NCBI GenBank assembly: GCA_027483895.1
Contig: JAIXTP010000022.1
Span: forward strand, 124,001-188,000
Origin: Hyphomicrobiales bacterium
GTDB taxonomy: Bacteria; Pseudomonadota; Alphaproteobacteria; Rhizobiales; Beijerinckiaceae
Reading direction: 5' to 3'
Length of the DNA stretch: 64,000 bases
The notes beneath the pieces are model-generated. The model made no database searches. It saw nothing but the letters and a program-made list of their open reading frames with translations, and was not told where the DNA came from. Shown piece by piece: positions 1 to 10,143 of the stretch. Every line of letters starts with the position of its first letter. Position 1 is the stretch's first letter. The position numbers were made by a program, and so were the translations under genes.

Positions 1-282
1 GAGGTGATCGCGGGCGTTCTGCACGGGATCGTCGAGGAGGTCCGCAACGGCATGGTCTCCGTGCTCGAAGCCGCGCGCGGGCGGGGTTCCATCCCCGCCG
101 ATCTCGATATCGACCGAGCGGTCCGCTTCCTGCTGGCGGTGTCGGACGGAATGATGAAGCGGCGCGCCGTGGCTCCCAACTTCGCGGGCGAGAGCGAGCT
201 CGAAACCATGTTGGCGGTCCTCGGGGCCGTGCTGAGGGGGCGCGTTCCCCTGACATTCGAAGAATCGGAGACCGAGCGATGA
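1..282 (+). CDS. TetR/AcrR-family regulator, C-terminal part (5' end outside window)
   Basis: The reading frame is open to the left edge, so this is the last 93 residues of a longer protein. Only the ligand-binding half is visible: a helical segment ending in a stretch like the TetR C-terminal dimerisation helices (around IDRAVRFLLAVSDGMMKRR). The helix-turn-helix would lie upstream and cannot be checked. Its stop overlaps the next start as ATGA, so it is translationally coupled to the efflux adaptor. That arrangement is typical of a local repressor of an RND pump. The family call rests on the C-terminal pattern plus context; the regulatory role is inference. Confidence 0.6.
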   Translation, partial: EVIAGVLHGIVEEVRNGMVSVLEAARGRGSIPADLDIDRAVRFLLAVSDGMMKRRAVAPNFAGESELETMLAVLGAVLRGRVPLTFEESETER

Positions 283-1340
283 AGGCCAGTCGGTGGATCG
301 CGATCGGGCTGGTGGCGGGTGCGGTGCTTTGGATCGGCTCGGGTCATCTCGGCCGCCCGGCGCCGAAGGCTCAGGAACGGGTTCAGAAGGAAGAAAAGCG
401 CTTCCGCGTCGCCGTCGTTCCGGCCGTCGTGGAAGAACGGGTGCAGCGGTTGGCGGTGTCGGGCCGCACCGAGGCCGACCGCCGCACCAACGTTTCGGCC
501 CGCACCAACGGGGTCGTGACGGATGTCCGCGTCCGCCGCGGCAGTGCCGTGAAGGAGGGCGACGTTCTCGCCGTTCTGTCCGACGAGGCACGCGAGGCGA
601 ACGTGCAGCAGGCCCGCGCGCGGGTGGACCAGCGCCGCAAGGAATTCGAGGCGCGCCGTGCGCTCGTCGAACAAGGCAATCTTCCCCGGCTCAACCTCGC
701 CCAGCTCGAAGCCGACCTGAAGGGCGCCGAGGCCGCTCTGGCCGCCGCCGAAGCGGAGCGCGACCGGGGCGTCGTGATCGCGCCGATCGCCGGCGTCGTG
801 AACGCCCTGCCGGTGGAACTCGGCCAGGCGCTCCAGCCCGGGGCGCCGGTGGCGGAGGTCATCGCGCGCGAACCGATGCTCGCCGTCGTCGAAGTCTCGG
901 AGCGCCGGATCGGCAGCGTGAAGACGGGCGACAAGGCCGATGTGCGGCTCGCCGACGGCCGCACGGCCGAAGGCGTGGTCCGTTTCGTCTCCGCCCGGGC
1001 GACGGCCCAGACCAGGACCTATCGCATCGACATCGAGATCCCGAACGCCGACGGCGCGATCCCCGACGGGATCACCGCCGAGGTCGGTCTGCGTCTCGCC
1101 GCCGTACCGGCGACGCGGGTGCCGCGCTCGGTGCTGACCTTCTCCTCGGAGGGACGTCTCGGCGTGCGCGTGGTCTCCGACGAAGAGCGCGTCGCCTTCC
1201 TGCCCGTGGCCCTCGTCGAGGACGAGACGGACCATCTGTGGGTCTCGGGCTTGCGCGACGGCGTCCGCATCATCGTGCAGGGGCAGGATTTCGTGAAGGA
1301 AGGCCAGCCGGTCGAAGCCGTTCCCGCGCCGAGGGTCTGA
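279..1340 (+). CDS. RND efflux periplasmic adaptor (membrane fusion protein)
   Basis: 353 residues. An N-terminal membrane anchor (about residues 5-23) is followed by a lipoyl/barrel-sandwich half-motif (around residues 75-105, GVVTDVRVRRGSAVKEGDVL), an alpha-helical hairpin rich in Ala, Glu and Arg (about 108-160), the second lipoyl half and beta-barrel domains. This is the order of the HlyD/AcrA adaptor family. It should bridge the inner-membrane pump encoded next to an outer-membrane channel. The start overlaps the TetR-like stop, and the pump starts 4 bases downstream, so the three genes form one unit. No outer-membrane factor gene is in view. The substrate is unknown. Confidence 0.9.
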   Translation: MKASRWIAIGLVAGAVLWIGSGHLGRPAPKAQERVQKEEKRFRVAVVPAVVEERVQRLAVSGRTEADRRTNVSARTNGVVTDVRVRRGSAVKEGDVLAVLSDEAREANVQQARARVDQRRKEFEARRALVEQGNLPRLNLAQLEADLKGAEAALAAAEAERDRGVVIAPIAGVVNALPVELGQALQPGAPVAEVIAREPMLAVVEVSERRIGSVKTGDKADVRLADGRTAEGVVRFVSARATAQTRTYRIDIEIPNADGAIPDGITAEVGLRLAAVPATRVPRSVLTFSSEGRLGVRVVSDEERVAFLPVALVEDETDHLWVSGLRDGVRIIVQGQDFVKEGQPVEAVPAPRV

Positions 1341-1344
1341 CGCC

Positions 1345-4300
1345 ATGAAGAACCCGGTCGATTATGCGATTTCGCATGCGCGGCTCACCATCGCGCTGCT
1401 GCTTTTCCTGCTCGTCGCAGGCTTTTCCTCCTATCTCTCGATCCCCAAAGAGGCCGAGCCCGACGTCAAGGTGCCGATCATCTACGTGCAGCTGACGCAG
1501 CGCGGGATCAGCCCCGAAGATGCGGAGCGGCTGCTGCTGCGTCCCGTCGAGACGCAGTTGAAGTCGGTCGGCAACGTCAAGGAGATGCGCTCCACCGCCT
1601 ATGAGGGCGGCGGATACGTGCTGCTCGAATTCGAGGCGGGCTTCGATTCCGGCAAGGCGCTGCAGGACGTGCGCGCCAAGGTGGACGACGCCCAGCGCGA
1701 TCTTCCCCGCGATGCTGACCAGCCGGCCGTGCGGGAAGTGAATATCTCGCTTTTCCCGATCCTCGTCGTCGGACTGACCGGCGATCTGCCGGAGCGGACC
1801 CTCCTGCGCATCGCCCGCACGGCCAAGAATGCGCTGGAGCAGGTGCCCGGCGTCCTCTCCGCCGACCTGCGCGGCGCGCGCGACGAAGTGGTCGAGATCA
1901 TCGCCGAACCGATGCTGCTGAAGAGCTACGGCATCGCGCTTTCGGACCTTGCGGCGGCGACGGCGGCCGGCAACAGCCTCGTGGCGGCGGGCGCGATCGA
2001 AGGCGGGTCGGGCCGTTTCGCGGTGAAGGTTCCGGCGCTGATCGAGAAGCCCGAAGACGTGCTGAAGCTGCCGGTCGTCGCCTCGAGCGGCGCGAGCGTG
2101 ACGCTCGGCGAGGTGGCCGAGGTCCGGCCGACCTTCAAGGACGCGACCTCCATCACACGCATCAACGGCAAGCCCGCGATCGCGATCGAGATCACCAAGC
2201 GCACGGGCGCCAATCTGATCGAGACCGTCGACGGCGTGAAATACGTGATGGAGAAGCTGCGGCCGCTCCAGCCCGAGACGCTTCAGGTCACCTTCAGCCA
2301 GGACAAGTCGACCACGATCCGCGACATGCTGCATGAGCTGCAGAACAGCGTGATCACGGCCTGCCTTCTGGTGCTGGTCATCATGCTCGTCGTGCTCGGC
2401 GGCCGCGCGTCGATCTTCATCGGCATCGCCATTCCGGCCTCGTTCCTGACCGGCATTCTCGGCCTGCAGATGGCCGGTCTGACGGTGAACATCGTCGTGC
2501 TGTTCGCGCTGATCCTCGCCGTCGGCATGCTCGTGGACGACGCGATCATCGTCTCGGAATTCGCCGAGCGGCGGATGGCCGAAGGCATGGATCCGCGCAG
2601 CGCCTATTCTCTCGCCGCCAAGCGCATGGCGGGCCCCGTGATCGCGGCCACCGCCACCCGCGTGGCCGCCTTCTCCCCGCTGATGTTCTGGCCCGGCATG
2701 GTCGGCCAGTTCATGAAGTATCTGCCGCTGACGCTGATCGCGACGCTCACGGCCTCGCTCGTCGTGGCATTGTTCTTCACGCCCACGCTCGGCGCGCTTC
2801 TGGGCCGCAAATCCGACGTGCCGCATGATGACCGGGCACGGGAGAACGGCCTCTACATGCAGGTCGTCCGCAAGGTGCTGCAGCGGCCGGGCCGAACGGT
2901 CGCGGGCGTCGCCGTCATGCTGGTCGCCGTGGTCTTCCTCTACGGCCGGGCGGGGAACGGCGTGGAGTTCTTCCCCACGGTCGAGCCGGATTACGGGCTG
3001 GTGCAGATCCATGCGCGCGGCAATCTCTCGCTCTCGGAGAAGGACCGCATGGTCCGCGCCGTCGAGGAGCGGATCCTGCCGATGAACGAGATCTCGACGG
3101 TCTATGCCCGCGCGGGCGAAGGGCAGAAGGGATCCAACGAGATTTCCGAAGATACCGTCGGCACGATCCAGTTCGAATTCGTGCATTGGCAGTCTCGCCG
3201 GTCCGCCCATGAGATCATGGACGACATCCGGCGGAAGACGGCGGATCTGCCGGGCATGCAGGTGGAAGTGACGGCGCCGAAGGCGGGCCCGCCCACCGGC
3301 AAGGCCGTGCAGGTGCAGCTGACGGCGATGGACCCGGCCGCGCTGCCCGCGGCGGCGCGCAAGGTCGCCGCGCTGCTCGAGGCGCGGCCGGACGTGCGCG
3401 ACATCGACGACGGCCTGCCGCTGCCGGGCATCGACTGGACGCTCAATGTCGACAAGGCGCAGGCGGCCAAGTTCGGTGCCAGCGCCGCGACCGTCGGCAC
3501 CGCCGTGCAGCTCGTCACCAACGGCGTGAAGATCACCGAGTATCGGCCGAACGACACGGACAAGTCGGTCGATCTCATCGTGCGCTTTCCCGAGCGGATG
3601 CGGACGCTCGACCAGCTCGACGAGCTGCGGATCAACACGCCCGCGGGGTCCGTCCCCATCGGCAATTTCGTGACGCGGACGCCCGCGCAGAAGGTCGGCC
3701 AGATCAACCGGGTCGCGGGCCAGCGCGTCATCACCGTTTCGGCCAACGTGCCGGAGGGCGTGCAGTCCGCCGCCGTGCAGCAGGCGCTGCAGAAGGAGCT
3801 CGCGGCAGCCGATCTCGGACCCGGGGTCGCGTTCCGAATGAAGGGCGAGGACGAGGAGCGCGAAAAGGCCGGCGCCTTCCTGATGAAGGCCTTCGGCACC
3901 GCGCTGTTCCTGATCTTCGCGATCCTGCTGGCGCAGTTCAACAAGTTCAGCAGCGTGCTGCTCGTGCTCTCCGCCGTGGTTCTCTCCACGATCGGCGTGC
4001 TGATCGGGCTGATGGTGATGGGCCAAGCCTTCGGCGTCGTGATGACGGGCATCGGCGTGATCGCCAATGCGGGCGTGATCGTGAACAACAACATCGTGCT
4101 GATCGACACCTACGACCGGCTTCGGCAGGAAGGCCGGGCGGCTTACGACGCCATCATCGAGACCTGCCGCGAGCGCGCGCGGCCGGTGGTCCTGACCGCG
4201 GTCACCGCGGTGCTCGGCGTGCTCGCCATCGCCTTCGGCGTGAACATCGATTTCGTGACCCGGGCGGTCGCGGTCGGTGCGCCGTCGACGCAATGGTGGG

Positions 4301-4473
4301 TGCATCTGTCCACGGCCATCGTCTTCGGTCTCGGCTTCGCGACCGTGTTGACGCTGGTGGTTACGCCTGCCGCGCTGATGCTGATCGCGAACGGACAGGA
4401 ACGCCTCGCGCGCCTTCGCGCCGGAAGACGCCCGGCACCGACCGCCCCGACCCTGCGGGCCGCGGCGGAGTAG
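1345..4473 (+). CDS. RND-family efflux pump permease (AcrB-like)
   Basis: 1042 residues, the usual size for the hydrophobe/amphiphile-efflux RND group. The first transmembrane segment lies at about residues 12-32, followed by a large periplasmic loop. A second set of membrane segments contains GMLVDDAI with Asp398 and Asp399, the proton-relay pair of transmembrane helix 4. The internal duplication is visible as a second periplasmic domain and a C-terminal membrane bundle ending near residue 1015. It works with the adaptor just upstream. The sequence is closer to the AcrB/VexB-type drug pumps than to the CusA heavy-metal group, but the substrate cannot be read from it. Confidence 0.92.
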   Translation: MKNPVDYAISHARLTIALLLFLLVAGFSSYLSIPKEAEPDVKVPIIYVQLTQRGISPEDAERLLLRPVETQLKSVGNVKEMRSTAYEGGGYVLLEFEAGFDSGKALQDVRAKVDDAQRDLPRDADQPAVREVNISLFPILVVGLTGDLPERTLLRIARTAKNALEQVPGVLSADLRGARDEVVEIIAEPMLLKSYGIALSDLAAATAAGNSLVAAGAIEGGSGRFAVKVPALIEKPEDVLKLPVVASSGASVTLGEVAEVRPTFKDATSITRINGKPAIAIEITKRTGANLIETVDGVKYVMEKLRPLQPETLQVTFSQDKSTTIRDMLHELQNSVITACLLVLVIMLVVLGGRASIFIGIAIPASFLTGILGLQMAGLTVNIVVLFALILAVGMLVDDAIIVSEFAERRMAEGMDPRSAYSLAAKRMAGPVIAATATRVAAFSPLMFWPGMVGQFMKYLPLTLIATLTASLVVALFFTPTLGALLGRKSDVPHDDRARENGLYMQVVRKVLQRPGRTVAGVAVMLVAVVFLYGRAGNGVEFFPTVEPDYGLVQIHARGNLSLSEKDRMVRAVEERILPMNEISTVYARAGEGQKGSNEISEDTVGTIQFEFVHWQSRRSAHEIMDDIRRKTADLPGMQVEVTAPKAGPPTGKAVQVQLTAMDPAALPAAARKVAALLEARPDVRDIDDGLPLPGIDWTLNVDKAQAAKFGASAATVGTAVQLVTNGVKITEYRPNDTDKSVDLIVRFPERMRTLDQLDELRINTPAGSVPIGNFVTRTPAQKVGQINRVAGQRVITVSANVPEGVQSAAVQQALQKELAAADLGPGVAFRMKGEDEEREKAGAFLMKAFGTALFLIFAILLAQFNKFSSVLLVLSAVVLSTIGVLIGLMVMGQAFGVVMTGIGVIANAGVIVNNNIVLIDTYDRLRQEGRAAYDAIIETCRERARPVVLTAVTAVLGVLAIAFGVNIDFVTRAVAVGAPSTQWWVHLSTAIVFGLGFATVLTLVVTPAALMLIANGQERLARLRAGRRPAPTAPTLRAAAE

Positions 4474-4477
4474 GCCG

Positions 4478-5236
4478 TCAGGGTTTGTCGGCGAGGACCA
4501 TGTAGTTCACGCCGACATCCGACGACAGCCGCCAGGAGTCTCCGAGCGGATCGTAGACCACGCCGATCCGGTCGGTGACGGCGAGGCCGTTGCGCCCGAT
4601 GCTGCTTTCGAGCTCCTCGGGCGTGACGAACTTCTTCCAGTCATGCGTGCCGCGCGGCAGCCAGCGGAGCACGTATTCGGCGCCGACGATCGCGAGCGCG
4701 AAGCTCTTCAGGGTGCGGTTGAGCGTCGCCATCACGAGCAGGCCGCCCGGCTTCACGGCGCGGGAGCAGGCTTCGACGAAGGCGTCGACGTCGGCGACGT
4801 GTTCGACGACCTCCATCGCCAGCACGACGTCGAAGGACGCGCCTTCCTCCACCAGCGCCTCGACCGTGTCGTTGCGATAGGAGACCTGCGCGCCGGACCG
4901 CTCGGCGTGGCGCCGGGCCACTTCGACATTGGTGCGCGCGGGGTCGATGCCGGTGACCGTGGCGCCGAGCCGGGAGAGCGGCTCGCAGAGCAGCCCGCCG
5001 CCGCAGCCCACGTCCAGAACCGAAAGGCCTTCGAGCCGGAGCCCGCCGGTCGGGTTGCGGTTCCAATGCGCGGCCGCGGCGTCGCGGATATAAGAGAGCC
5101 GGACGGGATTGAACTTGTGCAGCGTCCGCATCGGCCCCTTCGCGTCCCACCAGGTATCCGCGAGCCGGTCGAAACGGGCCACTTCCGCCTGATCGACGGT
5201 GGCCGAACCGCTGAAATCCTTCGCCGCTTCCGCCAT
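4478..5236 (-). CDS. ubiG: Ubiquinone biosynthesis O-methyltransferase UbiG
   Basis: 252 residues from the start at 5236, chosen because GAGGAAGA lies 6-8 bases upstream; the reading frame extends further upstream without a better ribosome site. UbiG methylates both hydroxyl positions of the ubiquinone ring. Visible features are the N-terminal FDRLADTWWD segment typical of UbiG, the SAM-binding motif LDVGCGGGLL, and EVVEHVADVDAF. The C-terminal part contains LPRGTHDWKKFVTPEEL, also characteristic. It is divergent from lysC across a 158-base gap, as in many Hyphomicrobiales. The stop lies 4 bases from the stop of the convergent RND pump. Confidence 0.95.
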   Translation of the reverse strand: MAEAAKDFSGSATVDQAEVARFDRLADTWWDAKGPMRTLHKFNPVRLSYIRDAAAAHWNRNPTGGLRLEGLSVLDVGCGGGLLCEPLSRLGATVTGIDPARTNVEVARRHAERSGAQVSYRNDTVEALVEEGASFDVVLAMEVVEHVADVDAFVEACSRAVKPGGLLVMATLNRTLKSFALAIVGAEYVLRWLPRGTHDWKKFVTPEELESSIGRNGLAVTDRIGVVYDPLGDSWRLSSDVGVNYMVLADKP

Positions 5237-5394
5237 CGGATCTTCCTCGAAGCTGGACCCCGCCGGGAGCGGGGCAGGACGTTGACACCGACCGGCGGCG
5301 CCGTCATGAGTGTGCGCCTTTTTCAGCCGGGCCCCCGGCGGGCGCAAGGCCGTCCGACGGGGTTTCGCACAGACCAATCCGGAAGATCCTTCTC

Positions 5395-6630
5395 ATGGCC
5401 CGTCTCGTCATGAAGTTCGGCGGCACCTCCGTCGCCAACATCGAGCGAATCCGCAACGTCGCGCAGCACGTCAAACGCGAGGTCGAGGCGGGTTACGAGG
5501 TGGCCGTGGTCGTTTCCGCCATGTCGGGCAAGACGAACGAGCTCGTCGGCTGGTGCAAGGAGGCCTCGACTCTCTACGACAACCGCGAATACGACACCGT
5601 CGTCGCCTCCGGCGAGCAGGTCACCTCCGGGCTTCTCGCGCTGGCGCTGCAGGAAATCGGCGTTCCCGCCCGGTCCTGGCAGGGCTGGCAGATCCCGATC
5701 CGTACCTCCGACGCGCACGGCTCGGCCCGGATCGCGGGCATCGACGGGACCAATCTGATCGAGGGCTTCGGCAAGGGCGAGGTCGCCGTCATCTCCGGTT
5801 TCCAGGGCGTGCACGAGCCCACCGGCCGCATCGCGACGCTCGGCCGCGGCGGCTCGGACACCAGCGCGGTGGCCGTGGCGGCCGCGATCTCGGCCGAGCG
5901 CTGCGACATCTACACGGATGTCGACGGCGTCTACACGACCGATCCCCGTATCGTTCCCAAGGCCCGCCGGCTCGACAAGGTGGCCTTCGAGGAGATGCTC
6001 GAAATGGCGTCGCTCGGCGCCAAGGTGCTTCAGGTGCGCTCGGTCGAGCTCGCCATGGTTCACAAGGTGCGCACCTATGTGCGCTCGTCCTTCGACGACC
6101 CGTCCGCGCCGACGGCGGGAACCCTCATTTGCGACGAGGAAGAGATCGTGGAACAGCAGATCATCACGGGGATCGCCTATTCCAAGGACGAGGCGCAGAT
6201 CACGCTGCGCCGCGTGGCCGACAAGCCCGGCGTCGCGGCCGCGATCTTCATGCCGCTGGCGGATGCCAACATCAATGTCGACATGATCATCCAGGTCGTG
6301 TCGGACGATTCCACCTCCACTGACATCACCTTCACGGTCCCCACCGCGGATTACGAGCGCGCCAAGACGCTGCTCGAAAGCGCGAAGGAGGCGATCGGCT
6401 TCGGTGCGCTGCAGGGCGCGACGGACGTGGTGAAGGTCTCGGCCATCGGCATCGGCATGCGCAGTCATGCGGGCGTCGCCGCGAAGGCTTTCAAGGCGCT
6501 CGCGGAAAAGGGCATCAACATCCGCGCGATCACGACTTCCGAGATCAAGTTCTCGGTGCTGATCGACGCCGCCTACACCGAGCTGGCCGTGCGGACGCTG
6601 CACTCGCTCTACGGGCTCGACAAGGCCTGA
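5395..6630 (+). CDS. lysC: Aspartate kinase
   Basis: 411 residues. It catalyses phosphorylation of aspartate, the first step toward lysine, threonine and methionine. The kinase domain begins with KFGGTSVA (residues 6-13) and contains GRGGSDTSAVA and TDVDGVYTTDPR. Two ACT domains follow from about residue 265, with VSAIGIGMRSHAGVAAKAF and ITTSEIKFSVLI in the second, so allosteric feedback by lysine/threonine is expected. A GGAAGA element precedes the ATG. In Hyphomicrobiales lysC is followed by ptsP and prfA as here. No lysine riboswitch is seen in the 158-base gap upstream. Confidence 0.97.
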   Translation: MARLVMKFGGTSVANIERIRNVAQHVKREVEAGYEVAVVVSAMSGKTNELVGWCKEASTLYDNREYDTVVASGEQVTSGLLALALQEIGVPARSWQGWQIPIRTSDAHGSARIAGIDGTNLIEGFGKGEVAVISGFQGVHEPTGRIATLGRGGSDTSAVAVAAAISAERCDIYTDVDGVYTTDPRIVPKARRLDKVAFEEMLEMASLGAKVLQVRSVELAMVHKVRTYVRSSFDDPSAPTAGTLICDEEEIVEQQIITGIAYSKDEAQITLRRVADKPGVAAAIFMPLADANINVDMIIQVVSDDSTSTDITFTVPTADYERAKTLLESAKEAIGFGALQGATDVVKVSAIGIGMRSHAGVAAKAFKALAEKGINIRAITTSEIKFSVLIDAAYTELAVRTLHSLYGLDKA

Positions 6631-6767
6631 TTTCAGGGGTCGACGGAGGCGTCGGCCTTTGCAGCGCGCCTCCGGCCTGATAAGGCGAAATACGGGGGGC
6701 GCGTCGGATTTTTCCGACGCTCCGAGGCGGGCGGCCGGCACGTTTGCCGGCATGACGATGGTGGGCG

Positions 6768-9041
6768 ATGCGCGGCGGATCAGGACCTCGCATTCTGCTG
6801 CGCCGGCTCCGCGAGGTCATGGCGGAGCCGGTGAATGCACAGGCGCGCCTCGACAAGATCGTCACCCTCATCGCCGGCAACATGGTCGCCGAGGTCTGCT
6901 CCTTCTACGTGATGAGGGGCGACGGCACGCTCGAACTCTTCGCCACCGAAGGCCTGAAGCGTGAAGCGGTCCATCTGACGACCATGAAGGCGGGCGAGGG
7001 TCTCGTCGGTCTCATCGCCAAGCAGGCCGAGCCGCTCAGCCTGTCCGACGCCCAGAACCATCCGTCCTTCTCGTACAAGCCGGAAACGGGCGAAGAGATC
7101 TACCAATCCTTCCTCGGCGTGCCGGTGCTGCGGTCCGGCGTCACGATGGGCGTGCTGGTCGTGCAGAACCGCGCGCACCGCGTCTACACCGAAGAAGAGA
7201 TGGAGGCGCTGCAGACGACCGCGATGATCCTCGCGGAGATCATCGCCTCGGGAGAGCTGCAGGCGCTGGCGCGTCCCGGCACCGACATCGCCGTGCGCAA
7301 GCCGTTGGCGCTGCAGGGTCAGGCGATGGCCGACGGCGTCGGTCTCGGCTACGTCGTGCTGCACGAGCCGCGCGTCGTCATCAAGAACCTCATCGCCGAC
7401 GATCCGAACGCGGAGGCGCGGCGGCTCGAAACGGCCCTCGGCGAGCTGCGCGCCTCGATCGACGACATGCTCGACCGCGGCGATCTCGCCCATGGCGGCG
7501 AGCATCGCGAGGTGCTCGAAACCTTCCGCATGGTGGCGCATGACCGCGGCTGGCTGCGGCGGCTCCGTGAGGCCGTGATGACCGGCCTCACGGCCGAGGC
7601 GGCCGTCGAGCGCGTCCAGTCCGACAACCGCGCGCGCATGATGCGCCAGACCGATCCTTATCTTCGCGATCGGCTGCATGATCTCGACGAGCTCGCCAAC
7701 CGGCTGCTGCATCAGCTGGCGGGCCAGTCGATGGTGGCCGATCCGGCCGATCTCCCCGACAATGCCGTGCTCGTGGCCCGCACGATGGGCCCCGCGGCGC
7801 TGCTCGACTACGACCGCTCCCGGCTGCGCGGCCTTATCCTCGAAGAGGGCGGCCCGACGAGCCATATCGCCGTGGTCGCCCGGGCGATGGGCATCCCCGC
7901 GGTGGGGATGATCGAAAACATCACCGGCCTCGTGGAGGCGGGCGACGCGATCATCGTCGACGGGCAGACCGGCATCGTGCAGCTCAGGCCGCAGCCGGAC
8001 GTCGAACAGGCCTACAAGGAGAAGGCCCGGCTTCGCGCCAAGCGGCAGGAGCAGTATCGCGGCCTTCGGGACGTCGAACCCGTCACCAAGGACGGGGTCC
8101 GCATCAATCTGAACCTCAATGCCGGCCTGCTTTTCGATCTGCCCAATCTCGACCAGTCCGGCGCGCAGGGCATCGGCCTGTTCCGGACCGAGCTTCAGTT
8201 CATGGTCGCGGAGCGGCTGCCGTCCTTGGGCGAACAGATCCAGCTCTACCGCTCGGTGATCGAGGCGGCGGGCGACCGGCCCGTGACCTTCCGCACGCTC
8301 GATATCGGGGGCGACAAGGTTCTCCCCTACATGTCGAAGATGGAGGAGGAGAACCCGGCGCTGGGCTGGCGTGCGATCCGCATCGGCCTCGACCGGCCGG
8401 GGCTGCTGCGGGCCCAGCTGCGCGCCCTGCTCAAGGCCGCGGGCGGTCGCGACATCCGCATCATGTTCCCGATGATCGCGACGGTCGACGAGTTCGACCG
8501 CGCCAAGGCGATCGTCGACCGTGAACTCGCGCATCTCGAACGCCACGGCCACGATCTCCCGCGGCTCGTGAAGCTCGGCGTGATGGTGGAAGTGCCCTCG
8601 CTGCTCTTCGCCATCGACGCCATCGCGGCCAAGGCCGATTTCATGTCGGTCGGCTCGAACGATCTGATGCAGTTCCTCTTCGCCGCCGACCGCGAAAATC
8701 CGCGGATGGCGGAGCGCTTCGATCCGCTGAACCCCGCCTGCCTGCGCGCCTTGCGCGTCGTGGCGCGGGCGGGCGAACGCTGCGGCATTCCGGTGACGCT
8801 GTGCGGGGAGCTCGGCGGGCGGCCGCTCGAGGCCATGGCGTTGCTCGGCATCGGCTATCGGTCGCTCTCGATGTCGCCGATCTCGATCGGTCCCGTGAAG
8901 GCGATGTTGCTCGGGCTGGACGTGGCCGCCGCGAGCGATTACGTGAACCGCCTCATCGACGAGAAACCCTGCGCGGTCAGCCTGCGCGAGGATCTGAAGG
9001 CCTTCGCGGAACGCGAGGGCGTTTCGATCCACCAGGCCTGA
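6768..9041 (+). CDS. ptsP: Phosphoenolpyruvate-protein phosphotransferase of the nitrogen PTS (EI-Ntr)
   Basis: 757 residues. It starts the nitrogen-related phosphorelay by taking phosphate from PEP. The N-terminal GAF domain (about 20-160) distinguishes it from sugar-PTS enzyme I. Next come the EI N-domain, the swivelling phosphohistidine domain with [13 protein letters not shown] (His366) and the TIM-barrel PEP-binding domain with [10 protein letters not shown] and the C-terminal CGELGGRP motif holding the catalytic Cys. The start is supported by the family-typical N-terminus [16 protein letters not shown]. It lies between lysC and prfA, the usual order in this group. Upstream at 6701-6720 is a 7-bp hairpin with a T-rich loop whose role is unclear. 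Confidence 0.96.
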   Translation: MRGGSGPRILLRRLREVMAEPVNAQARLDKIVTLIAGNMVAEVCSFYVMRGDGTLELFATEGLKREAVHLTTMKAGEGLVGLIAKQAEPLSLSDAQNHPSFSYKPETGEEIYQSFLGVPVLRSGVTMGVLVVQNRAHRVYTEEEMEALQTTAMILAEIIASGELQALARPGTDIAVRKPLALQGQAMADGVGLGYVVLHEPRVVIKNLIADDPNAEARRLETALGELRASIDDMLDRGDLAHGGEHREVLETFRMVAHDRGWLRRLREAVMTGLTAEAAVERVQSDNRARMMRQTDPYLRDRLHDLDELANRLLHQLAGQSMVADPADLPDNAVLVARTMGPAALLDYDRSRLRGLILEEGGPTSHIAVVARAMGIPAVGMIENITGLVEAGDAIIVDGQTGIVQLRPQPDVEQAYKEKARLRAKRQEQYRGLRDVEPVTKDGVRINLNLNAGLLFDLPNLDQSGAQGIGLFRTELQFMVAERLPSLGEQIQLYRSVIEAAGDRPVTFRTLDIGGDKVLPYMSKMEEENPALGWRAIRIGLDRPGLLRAQLRALLKAAGGRDIRIMFPMIATVDEFDRAKAIVDRELAHLERHGHDLPRLVKLGVMVEVPSLLFAIDAIAAKADFMSVGSNDLMQFLFAADRENPRMAERFDPLNPACLRALRVVARAGERCGIPVTLCGELGGRPLEAMALLGIGYRSLSMSPISIGPVKAMLLGLDVAAASDYVNRLIDEKPCAVSLREDLKAFAEREGVSIHQA

Positions 9042-9063
9042 CGGCGCGACGTCCGAAAACCTC

Positions 9064-10143
9064 ATGTCCCCGTTGCCCGTCCAGAAGCTCGACGCGATCC
9101 TCGCGCGCCATGCGGTCTTGACCGAGCGTCTCGCCGGGGGCCCGGATTCCGAGACCTTCGTCGCCTTGTCGCGCGAATTGGCCGAGCTCGACTCGCTGGT
9201 CGAAGCCGTGCGGGCGCTCAAGGCCGCCGAGAGCGAATGCGCCGATCTCGAAGCGCTCATGGCCGACGGCGGCGATCCCGATCTGCGGACGATGGCCGAG
9301 GAGGAGAAGCCCGAGGCCGAGGCCCGTCTGGATGCCGCGGTACGCGAGGTGCGGCTGATGCTGCTGCCCAAGGACCGGGCCGACGACCGCAGCGTCGTGC
9401 TCGAAGTCCGCGCCGGTACGGGCGGCGACGAGGCCGCACTGTTCGCGGGCGATCTGTTCCGCATGTACCAGCGTTACGCCGATCTCCACCGCTGGAAGGT
9501 CGAAGTGCTTTCCGAGAGCGAGGGCACGATGGGCGGCTACAAGGAAATCGTCGCGGAAATCCGCGGGAAGGGCGTCTTCGCCCGGCTGAAATTCGAAAGC
9601 GGCGTCCACCGCGTCCAGCGCGTTCCCGAAACCGAGACCGCCGGACGGATCCACACCTCGGCCGCGACCGTCGCCGTGCTTCCGCTCGCCGAAGAGGTCG
9701 ACGTGGCGGTCGACGACAAGGACCTGGTGATCGAGACGATGCGTGCCGGCGGCGCCGGCGGCCAGCACGTGAACAAGACCGAAAGCGCCATCCGCATCAC
9801 CCACGTGCCCACCGGGGTCGTCGTGATGATGCAGGAAGAGCGTTCGCAGCATCGCAACAAGGCGAAGGCGATGGACCTGCTGCGCACGCGGATCTTCGAT
9901 CTCGAACGGCAGAAGCTCGCGGCCGCGCGTGCTGCGGACCGGCGCGCTCAGGTCGGGTCCGGCGACCGCTCCGAACGGATCCGGACCTACAATTTTCCGC
10001 AGGGCCGGATCACCGACCACCGGATCAATCTCACGCTCTACAAGCTGCCGCAGGTTCTCGAAGGCACCGCGCTCGACGAACTGATCGACGCCCTCGTGAC
10101 CGAGCATCAAGCGGCGCTCCTGGCCGAGGAGGTCGATGCATGA
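9064..10143 (+). CDS. prfA: Peptide chain release factor 1
   Basis: 359 residues, full length for RF1. It recognises UAA and UAG stop codons and triggers peptide release. The GGQ motif that enters the peptidyl-transferase centre is Gly232-Gly233-Gln234, in [10 protein letters not shown]. The charged N-terminal coiled coil and the [14 protein letters not shown] segment are typical. The stop overlaps the prmC start (ATGA). That coupling makes sense because PrmC methylates the GGQ glutamine. Confidence 0.97.
   Translation: MSPLPVQKLDAILARHAVLTERLAGGPDSETFVALSRELAELDSLVEAVRALKAAESECADLEALMADGGDPDLRTMAEEEKPEAEARLDAAVREVRLMLLPKDRADDRSVVLEVRAGTGGDEAALFAGDLFRMYQRYADLHRWKVEVLSESEGTMGGYKEIVAEIRGKGVFARLKFESGVHRVQRVPETETAGRIHTSAATVAVLPLAEEVDVAVDDKDLVIETMRAGGAGGQHVNKTESAIRITHVPTGVVVMMQEERSQHRNKAKAMDLLRTRIFDLERQKLAAARAADRRAQVGSGDRSERIRTYNFPQGRITDHRINLTLYKLPQVLEGTALDELIDALVTEHQAALLAEEVDA

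Noticed and set aside
1270-4305. 1011-codon open frame on the minus strand opposite the RND pump
   Set aside because: It is antisense to a clear AcrB-like gene; the His/Asp/Arg-rich translation with no motifs is typical of shadow frames in GC-rich coding DNA.
6645-6720. Two hairpins between lysC and ptsP (GGAGGCG/CGCCTCC and GCGTCGG/CCGACGC)
   Set aside because: Neither is followed by a T tract; the second has its T residues in the loop. They may be chance in GC-rich DNA, so no terminator is called.
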